Source: Humulus lupulus (lineage: Eukaryota > Streptophyta > Magnoliopsida > Rosales > Cannabaceae). From it: a stretch of 64,000 bases of DNA. The stretch lies in assembly GCF_963169125.1 (NCBI RefSeq), contig NC_084797.1:98605868-98669867 (forward strand), read 5' to 3'. A model generated the notes under the pieces. That model made no database searches. It had not been told where the DNA came from and was given only the letters and a program-made list of their open reading frames with translations. Position 1 is the stretch's first letter. Every line of letters begins with the position of its first letter. The translations under genes were made by a program, and so were the position numbers. Positions 56,649-64,000 of the stretch are shown piece after piece.

Positions 56649-57200
56649 TGTTGACGCGGTTCTTCGCCAACAGGTAATTAAGAAAATAAGAGGAAGGGAT
56701 TAGTGCTTATGTTGAACCGAAATAGATGAATGATCTTTTTAGAAATGGGCTGGTGACATTCATGATTAATTCCTAAACCCTGACACATGAAGTGTGGTCT
56801 AATCAATAAGTAAGGGGATAATGGGCCGCACGACCCAACCCAGTCGTGGGTGTTTGAATACGCACGTTCATGCTGCGTGTCCGAGAAGTCAGGGATATAT
56901 CAGACACGTGATATCTGATATATGCACGTTTACCTTGCGTGGTTGACTTTATAAAAGGTCACAGCCTCCAACTCTAGCTTGTACCACGAGCTGGATGCTT
57001 CCCTTGACCTGTGGCCTTCAAAGTCCAAACTCAGTCTAATCTTGGCGAACCCTTAGGTTACCTCGAGTTGAGGAGGTAGGATCGTTCGAGTGGCAGCTCC
57101 AGTCTTGGGGATGTCCACGTGGTAGACATGATTAGGCCGTATCTCATGATTAGGCCGTATCTCAGCTTGCTAACAGCTCCTGGGAAAACCAGGGCGTACA
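56649..57200 (-). repeat. Tat-2 5' LTR (right, 552 bp) with promoter deleted
   Basis: Matches 46712-47464 except for loss of 219 bp (bases corresponding to 46817-47035) between two TGACA words, and an 18-bp tandem duplication (CATGATTAGGCCGTATCT, twice at 57127-57162). The lengths reconcile exactly: 552 + 219 - 18 = 753. The deleted part held the TATA box. Confidence 0.93.
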
Positions 57201-57205
57201 TATTC

Positions 57206-58794
57206 AAATATAGGGAACCTTAGTCCCAACATAGCCACACAAATGGGTGCAGTTTTCTTACCTTTAATTCCAAGCGGAGAAGGTGAACTGGTTCTGAGCA
57301 CGGTCCTTAGCCTCGAGCCTTGGCGATAAACCTAATCACAAGGGCCATTGATTTCCATCAACTTCCAATCAGAAATAAGATACCTAGGAGACAGAAACTA
57401 ACCTCTGGTACCTCAATTTCTACTAAACCAGGTAGTAGAAATTGTCCCGAGCACCTAGGTTCAAACCCCCGAGCCCTAACGATTCTTAAAACACTTCCAA
57501 GACCAAACTTCCCAGGCGAGTTGCGTCTTGGCTCAACAAGTCACGACTTGCCCCAAGTTAGAGAGCAAGCTCCCAAGACAAAGGGAGGCGGGTCACAACT
57601 TGGCCAAGCAAGTCGCGGCACCCCCCAAGCTAGGTCGCGGCGCGCCCTGTGAACCCAGAGAAAACCTGGGTTTTCTCCCCTTCTCCTAGCCAAGAACACT
57701 CAAACTTACCCAGAATTTTTCCTCAAAAACTTCCCCAATTCAATTACCAAATAACTTACGAACTCAAGAATAAACTACCTAATTTTAATCCCAAATCCTC
57801 AGAAATTACACTTCAATTACCCTCTCAATTTAACCAGAATCCAGCACACAAAACACAATCAAAATCCCAGAATTAAACCTACTCAAAGCTTCAAAATACT
57901 CAGCTCCATTCTACCTAATTAACCAAATTCATCTATCCTTTATATTCAGAAAATATAACACAACTTCAAAGCTGAAAACTAAATTCTTACCTCAATTATG
58001 ACCGACCTTCTTCTCTATTTCTTCCAGCCCCAAATCAGCTTGAATCTCCTTAGCTTTCTGTCTAAAACGCCAAGCTTCAAGCCTCTTTCAACAGCCCAAA
58101 AATTAAACACCAAGGGAGAGAGAGAGAAGAGAAATCGTGAGGGTGAGAGAGAGAGAGTGAGCTGAGAGTTTATTTTCCTTCTTTCTTTTCCTTAGATTAT
58201 TCTATAATCTTCTCTATTTTGCCATGAGTATGTCCTTAGTCTTAGCAAAAGAGCATTTTGCCCTCCCCAAATAAAACTAATCATTTACTTAATCTAAGGG
58301 TATAATAGTCATTTGTTCCCAATTTCCACTAATTCCTTGAGTGTTCCTAATATTTACCACTTAAATCGCGTCATCCAATTAATCACAAATTATGTACCCA
58401 ATGTCTAATAACCCCGGATATAATTTCTAAATTCGTGAAAATACCCCCAAGCTCCCCTGAGCAGGGTATAAATCCCCACCGTGACTTTTTCGCCAATCCT
58501 CCCACTAGGACCGTCTCGAGCCATATGTTGCAAATATATCCACATAATAATGTGGTCTCAAAAATTTATCACATATAATCACATTTATGCCCTCAATGGG
58601 CCAAAATTACAAATATGCCCCTAAAAGCTAAACAGGGCCCACATGCATATTAATACTCATAAACATGCATTTCACATATCCATATAATCTTATAATCATG
58701 CATTTAATCATATAAATCACACATAAACCAATTATGCCTTCCCTGCACGCTAATCAAGCCCCTTAAGCCTTATTAGTGATTTTGGGTCGTTACA
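57206..58794 (-). repeat. Tek-2 3' LTR, right piece
   Basis: Continues the LTR interrupted at 46711 and ends TTTGGGTCGTTACA. It has a GAGAGAGAGA tract (58108-58160) and CG-rich repeated words (AAGTCGCGGCACC, AGGTCGCGGCGCGCC) at 57520-57650, like the CG-rich block of the solo LTR at 41470-41640. Confidence 0.88.
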
Positions 58795-60627
58795 ACTATC
58801 CCCTCCTACTGATAATTTCGTCCTAGAAATTTACCTGAATAGGATACTGATCCCGCATTGCTGTCTCAAGCTCCCAGGTTGCTTCCTCGGCTATGTTATT
58901 CCTTCATAACACTTTCACTAGAAGAATTGTCTTGTTCCGTAGAACCTTATCTTTCCTGTCCAAGACCTGAACCGGTCGCTCCTCATAAGAAAAATTTGTT
59001 TGCAATTCCAAATCTTCATACTTCAACACATGCGTTGTATCTGAGATGTACTTCCGAAGCATAGAAACATGGAATACGTCATGAACTCCCAACAACGACG
59101 GTGGCAAGGCTAACTTGTAAGCCACTTGTTCGATCCTTTCTAGTATCTCAAAAGGTCCAATGAATCTAGGGCTCAGCTTGCCCTTCTTCCCAAATCTTCT
59201 CACCCCTCGCAGTGGTGAAACTCGCAGAAACACGTGGTCCCCAACCTGAAACTCCACGTCCCTATGCTTAGGATCAGCATAGCTTTCTGTCTGCTCTGTG
59301 AAGCAAGCATTCGAGCTCGGATCTTCTAGATAGCCTCATTAGTCTTCTGAACAATGTTTGGTCCAAAATATTTCCTCTCACCCATCTCATCCCAATGAAT
59401 GGGCGATCTACATCTCCTCCCATTCAACATCTCATATGGAGCTACTCCAATCATTGATTGATAACTGTTGTTGTATGAGATCTCAATCAATGGGAGATAC
59501 TTACTCCAAGATCCCTCAAATTCTATCACGCATGCCCTAAGCATATCCTCCAACACCTTAATCATCCTCTCACATTGTCCATCAGTCTGAGGATGAAAGG
59601 TCGTACTGAAATTCAACTGAGTCCCCATAGCCTTCTGCAATCCACTCCAAAACTTGGAGGTAAAGATAGGATTCTGATGTGACACTATAGACTTGGGAAC
59701 CCCATGGAGATGTACGATCTCTCTCACATACAACTCTGCATATTGATCCACAGTATAAGTCGTCTTCACAGGTAGAAAATGAGCTGACTTGGTGTCATTA
59801 TCTACTATCACCCACACCGAATCTTGAAGCCCCACTGTCCGGGGTAAACCTCCCACAAATTCCATCGTAATATCCTCCCATTTCCACTCGGGAATACCGA
59901 AAGGCTGAAGCAACCCCGTTGGTCAACGATGCTCACCTTTCACCTACTGACAGGTCAAACACCTGGCCACGTACTCCACCACATCCTTCTTCATCCCAAG
60001 CAACCAATACAACGTCTGTAGATCCTGATACATCTTCATGGTGCCAGGATGAAGTGAGTACAGTGTAGTATGCGATTCATCTAATAACTCTCGTTTAATC
60101 CCCACATTAGTCGGAACACAAATCTGACCCTGATACCGTAGCAAACCAACCTCAGAAATAGAATAATCCTTAGCTACTCCCGTTAAGACATTCTCTCTAA
60201 CCTTTTGTACCTGTGCATCTAGAATCTGTTCTAGTAGGGTCGACTGCAAAGTAATGTTGGCCAACTGGCCCACCACCAATTCTATCCTCGCTTTGGACAT
60301 CTCATCAGCCAACTCCCTTAATATCTGAGTAGAACTAAATAACTGCCCCGAGCCCCTCCGGCTCAATGCATCTGCCACTACATTGGATTTCCGTGGGCGG
60401 TAAAGAATATCACAGTCATAGTCCTTTCCCAGCTTTAGCCAATGCCTCTGCCTCATGTCCAGGTCCTTCTGAGTGAAGAAGTACTTAAAACTCTTATGAT
60501 CAGTTTATATATCGCACTTCTCTCCATACAGATAATGTCGCCACACTTTCAGTGCGAATACCATCGCTGCCAATTCTAAATTATGGGAAGGGTATCGCTG
60601 CTCATACTCCTTCAGCTGCCGTGATGC
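58795..60627 (-). pseudogene. Tek-2 pol: RNase H end, integrase, chromodomain-like tail
   Basis: The purine tract (minus strand, AGTAGGAGGGGATAGT) is at 58795-58810. Pol frames: 60456-59944 (end of RNase [13 protein letters not shown], and the finger HPGTMKMYQDLQTLY), 59913-59326 (integrase core) and 59257-58904 (C-terminus with the chromodomain-type tail). Two catalytic Asp are changed: MEFVGGLP (Tek-1 MDFIGGLP) and VSHQNPIF (Tek-1 VSDRDPIF); the Glu (DGQCERMIK) remains. Stops separate the pieces. The frame is cut at 60628 by Tek-3 in RNase H codons. Confidence 0.9.
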
Positions 60628-61154
60628 TGTAATGCCCCGACTAATTCTAGACTTCGGACCATTAAAAACTACTAAACATAACTACTAATTTGAATACATA
60701 TATAAGATATAACATAAAATTATTTAAAACCCAAAATATCGTGCCTAATACAAAGTAAAGTATGAAATATAAAATACGGTATGGGTACCCATTGTTTAGT
60801 ACATAAAAATATAACTAAAACATATCTTTAAATTAATGGTTTAAATACTAACTGCAGAAATACATAAAAACATAAATCAAAAGGCTTAAAAACAACGCCA
60901 TCCTCAACACACATGCCAAGCTGCCACGAATCTATCCCGCCTTCCATGTTCATTTTCCTACATCAAGCTAAAAAAAATAAAGGAATGAGCCTAATGCCCA
61001 GCAAGGAAAATCTACTAACAACATATATCATAAATCATAAACATAAGACTATATCATATACATATACTATAAAACATATGACTATAAAAATGTATACCAT
61101 ATAGGACTACAATATTAATGGCCATTAACTCATTACCGTGGCATGTTATAAAAT

Positions 61155-61260
61155 CATCTAGGTCCTCAGTCTACTGATTAGGGTAGGTTAGATCACAAGG
61201 TAGTATATGATAACCCATCTAGGTCCTCAGTCTACTAATCGAGGTAGGGTAAATCATAAC
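61155..61260. repeat. Two-copy tandem repeat in the Tek-3 LTR
   Basis: CATCTAGGTCCTCAGTCTACT occurs at 61157 and again at 61213, each followed by a similar AGGTAGG(G)TTA/AAATCA stretch. Unit about 56 bp. Confidence 0.85.
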
Positions 61261-62054
61261 ACTAAACCACGATAATGATAAAAATCTTGGGGTTCGCTAT
61301 CTAAGCAAATATAAGCCCCAAGCGACTAAAAACATATTTATACATATTATAGCATAAAACATAAGACATATCATAACATAAACATATAAACGCATATATT
61401 CTAACCTATTTTCCAAACCAAAACCCAGGATATTTGGGAACAAGAACAGGATTGGAACACTCCTAAAAAACAACATCACAGACCATGAGTTTCTATAGAA
61501 AGGGAGATGAAAAGAAAACTATACCATCCGAGTAGAAACTTACCGAAAACCTCAAGTTTCAAAAAACTTAAACACCTCATCAAGAATTATAAACAAAAGT
61601 TAGGATCTGAAAGAAAACAAAAGAAGACTAAAGAACCACGAAAAACTGAACTTAAGGATAGGAATACCTTGAATGATCATATGACTTGATCTATACCTCA
61701 ATATCGAAATAACTCTATATCTTACTTCCTAAGTGTTTAGAAAAGCTTAGATTGGAAAAGCTTTTATCCCAAAACCCAGTGTTTCTCTCTATAGTAACCT
61801 TAGCAGCTTGGAGGCTCTGAACAATGCTTGAAAAATGAAGGACATGGCTGAGTACTAGGTCCTATTTATAGAGTTCAAGGAGTGAAACTAACCCCTTTTA
61901 ATTTGAATAAATAAATGAATATAAAATGAAAAAGATTTATATTTTTGTTCAACTGATGCCTAGAATTCTGTCAAAATAGTTCAAGGGCAGGTCCAAGTGG
62001 TTAAGGCTGTTTTCAAATTTAAAAACCTGAAGCTTCCAAAAATTCATGCCAGGG

Positions 62055-62210
62055 GCGATATTTCGCCTACCCTGGGTGATATATCGCCTAGACCTATATC
62101 CCAAGCCCTGTCCGTTCGTTCGTGCGAAGTCGACGTGTTTTCTGTATCTCCCGTAGGCGATATATCGGCCCCTATAGCTGGGATATATCGGCATACGTTG
62201 ATATATCAAA
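62055..62210. repeat. GATATATCG palindrome cluster in the Tek-3 LTR
   Basis: GGCGATATTTCGCC, GGTGATATATCGCC, GGCGATATATCGG, GGGATATATCGG and TTGATATATC recur within 155 bp. Each is built around the self-complementary core GATATATC. The cluster occupies the part of the LTR where the Tek-2 and solo LTRs have CG-rich words. Confidence 0.88.
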
Positions 62211-62689
62211 CACGTATTTGCACTTTTTTAGCATATTTTGAATTGATTAAACAACTTTGACTGAGTCAAAACATGATCCTAACAGCTACGGGAAAGTTCT
62301 AGAGCATCTAGATCTTTCTTTTAATTAATCTATTCATCAATAATACTTAAATCCTTAATAAACATGATTATGACAAGTGTCATATTCTTAATAATTCTAT
62401 CTAAACTTTAGGTTATAATAAATAATAGTTCTAAGACCAGTAATATTAATCAAACCTTATGTTATAATTAATATTTCTAAACTATATGTTAAACTTATAA
62501 AATCCATAACTGTTGCTATGAGTTTCCAACTAAGTCCTGACTTAAACCAAAATCCACGAAAACAAACATACTACAAACTACTACTAACTACTACTGCTAT
62601 CTAGTTAAGTAAAATTCTGGGACACTACAATTCTCCCCTACTTAAAAAGAATTTTGTCCCCGAAATTTACTTACCAAACAATTCCAAAT

Positions 62690-64000
62690 ACCGTGCTAAG
62701 ATGTCTTCCTCCAACTCCCACGTTGCCTCCTGTTCAGAAATATTACTCCATAGGACCTTGACTATCAGAATACTCTTAGACAGTAATTCCTTCATCTCTC
62801 TATCTAGGATGCTAACCAGTCGTTCCTCGTAACTCAAGTCTTTCTGGAGTGCTATCGTATCATACTTGAGGACGTGAGATGGGTCTTACACATATCTACG
62901 CAACATCAAGATGTGAAACACATTGTGGCTATCTTCTAGAGCTGGCGGTAGGGCTAATCTATATGCAACTATTCCAACCTTGTCCAATATCTCAAAAGGA
63001 CCTATAAACCGGGGACTAAGCTTGCCTTTCTTCCCAAACTGCTTCACACCTTTAATAGGAGATATATTTAAGAAGACTTGATCTATGACTTTGAATTCCA
63101 CATCACGTCGCTTGGCATCCGCATAACTTTTCTATCGACTCTGAGCAACGAGCATACACTTTCTAATCAGCGCCACTGCATCTTGAGCCACTCTAACAAC
63201 TTCGGGTCCAAGAAGTTGTCTTTCTCCTACCTCATCCCAATGTAACGGCGATTGACACCTCCTTCCATAAAGTAACTCATAGGGTGCCATCCCGATCATT
63301 GAAGGGTAGCTATTGTTGTAGGAGAATTCTATCAGTGGAAAATACTTACTCCATGATCCTCCGAAGTCAAGTACACAAGCGCACAACATATCTTCTAAAA
63401 TCTGTATGGTACACTCGGACTGACCATCGGTCTTAGGATGAAATGCCATAATAAGACTTAACTTTGTACCAATGGCTTGCTGCAAGCTTCCCCAAAATCT
63501 CGATGTAAACACCGATCCTCAATTAGATAGTATGGTCTTAGGGATTCCATGCAGTCATACTATTTCCTGAACATAAATGTCTGCATACTGGTTCGCTGTG
63601 TACGTAGTCTTGACAGGCATGAAGTGACCAAACTTGGTTAGTCTCTCTACCACTACCCAAGTCGAGTCGTGCTGCTTATTTTTTCGTGGTAGTCCTGTCA
63701 CGAAGTCCATGGCTATGTCTTCCCACTTCCATTCTGGGACACTAAGCGGTTGCAATAAGCCTGCAGGTCACTGATGTTCTGCTTTCACTTGCTGGCATAC
63801 TAAGCATTTAGACACATATTCTTCTATGTCTTTCTTCATTTCTGGCCACCAATACAATGCCTTAAGGTCATGAGTCATCTTGGTCGACCCTGGGGGAATT
63901 GAGTATGGGGTATTGTGTGCCTCTTCTACAAATCTTCATCTTAATTTCATAGTCATTTGGCATGCATACCCGGCCTTTATATCTCAAGAACCCCTGTCTT
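62690..64000 (-). pseudogene. Tek-3 pol: integrase and C-terminus
   Basis: Minus-strand pieces: 63755-63555 ([20 protein letters not shown], Asp 1 kept), 63512-63132 (FTSRFWGSLQQAIGTK, with the Glu region PKTDGQSECTIQ) and 63101-62886 ([20 protein letters not shown]). At Asp 2 the codons read Asn then TGA (near 63516-63521), so the second catalytic Asp is lost. The finger cysteines ([12 protein letters not shown]) lie near 63780-63815. Further stops occur to the window end. RT and RNase H should follow beyond base 64000. Confidence 0.87.

Larger units (their letters stand above)
46712..57200 (-). mobile_element. Tat-2: complete Tat-clade element with perfect TATTC duplications
   Basis: 10,489 bp between TATTC (46707-46711) and TATTC (57201-57205). 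Minus orientation: 5' LTR 56649-57200, primer site, gag, protease, RT, RNase H, second RNase H, integrase, antisense gene on the + strand, purine tract, 3' LTR 46712-47464. By eye the LTRs differ at about 20 of 530 aligned positions, nearly all transitions, besides a 219-bp deletion and an 18-bp duplication in the 5' LTR. Stops, one frameshift and an in-frame integrase deletion make the coding part defective. Confidence 0.95.
45913..60627 (-). mobile_element. Tek-2: Tekay-like chromovirus holding Tat-2, cut by Tek-3
   Basis: Its 3' LTR is in two pieces (45913-46711 and 57206-58794, about 2.39 kb joined) because Tat-2 is inserted in it. Purine tract and pol follow to 60627, where Tek-3 starts. 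The left flank AAGTC (45908-45912) should be found again beyond the window if the element is complete. It lies inside Tat-3 integrase. Confidence 0.88.
60628..62629 (-). repeat. Tek-3 3' LTR
   Basis: 2002 bp, + strand TGTAATGCCCCGAC to GGGACACTACA. It contains a roughly 56-bp tandem duplication (61155-61260, word CATCTAGGTCCTCAGTCTAC twice) and a cluster of GATATATCG words (62055-62210). Confidence 0.88.
60628..64000 (-). mobile_element. Tek-3: third Tekay-like element, continues past the window
   Basis: 3' LTR 60628-62629, purine tract (minus strand AAGTAGGGGAGAAT, 62630-62643) and pol remnants to base 64000. Inserted in Tek-2 RNase H; left flank GATGC (60623-60627). Its sequence is more distant from Tek-1 and Tek-2 than those two are from each other. 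Confidence 0.88.

Noticed and set aside
1..64000. Host protein-coding gene, tRNA or rRNA
   Set aside because: No frame outside the retroelements showed a recognisable host domain, and no cloverleaf or rRNA word was noticed. A database search would be needed to exclude small host fragments in the unassigned AT-rich stretches.

Overview
This window is a solid block of nested, mostly decayed LTR retrotransposons from a land-plant nuclear genome. The element types are plant-specific: Tat-clade Ty3/gypsy elements with a second RNase H and an antisense extra gene, Tekay-like chromoviruses, and Angela/Tork-like Ty1/copia elements with long LTRs. No host gene, tRNA, rRNA or bacterial feature was recognised. 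A eudicot is likely, but the species cannot be named from the sequence. The block looks like pericentromeric or intergenic heterochromatin. Working labels used here: Tat-1, Tat-2, Tat-3 (Tat clade); Chr-1 (chromovirus with ~430 bp LTRs); Tek-1, Tek-2, Tek-3 (Tekay-like); Gyp-D (rearranged gypsy); Cop-A, Cop-B, Cop-C (copia).

Layout, left half. Tat-1 (+, 1-10226, 5' end outside) carries gag-pol remnants, an antisense spliced gene (4250-8786, minus) split by a 1.9 kb solo copia LTR (5856-7763, TSD AGGTT), and a 3' LTR (9662-10226). Chr-1 (+, 10582-39353) follows. It was split inside its Gag zinc knuckle by Cop-A (-, 12127-31260). Cop-A was split in its RNase H region by Gyp-D (14589-23882, TSD GACT), and Gyp-D by Cop-B (+, 15200-21860), a relative of Cop-A in the opposite orientation. 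Chr-1 is also interrupted by Tek-1 (-, 32805-37202). Chr-1 appears to lie in the leader of Cop-C (-), whose 5' LTR (39949-42854) holds a gypsy solo LTR (40371-42602).

Layout, right half. Tat-3 (-, 42857-45912) keeps its 3' LTR, a degenerate minisatellite, the last exon of its antisense gene and the integrase C-terminus. It is interrupted by Tek-2 (-, from 45913). The Tek-2 3' LTR contains a complete Tat-2 (-, 46712-57200) with perfect TATTC duplications, and the Tek-2 pol (58795-60627) is interrupted by Tek-3 (-, 60628 to the window end).

How the parts work. Each element encoded Gag, protease, reverse transcriptase/RNase H and integrase for its own copying. Every copy here shows stops, frameshifts, deletions or changed catalytic residues, so none looks autonomous. 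The most interesting content is the antisense gene of the Tat elements: in all three copies it lies between pol and the 3' LTR on the opposite strand, and it has its own TATA box plus what look like conserved introns. Other points of note are a copia family whose Gag core is replaced by a 15-residue repeat, a Tat-2 5' LTR that lost its TATA box through a microhomology deletion, and fast-changing GC-rich word modules in the transcribed leaders.
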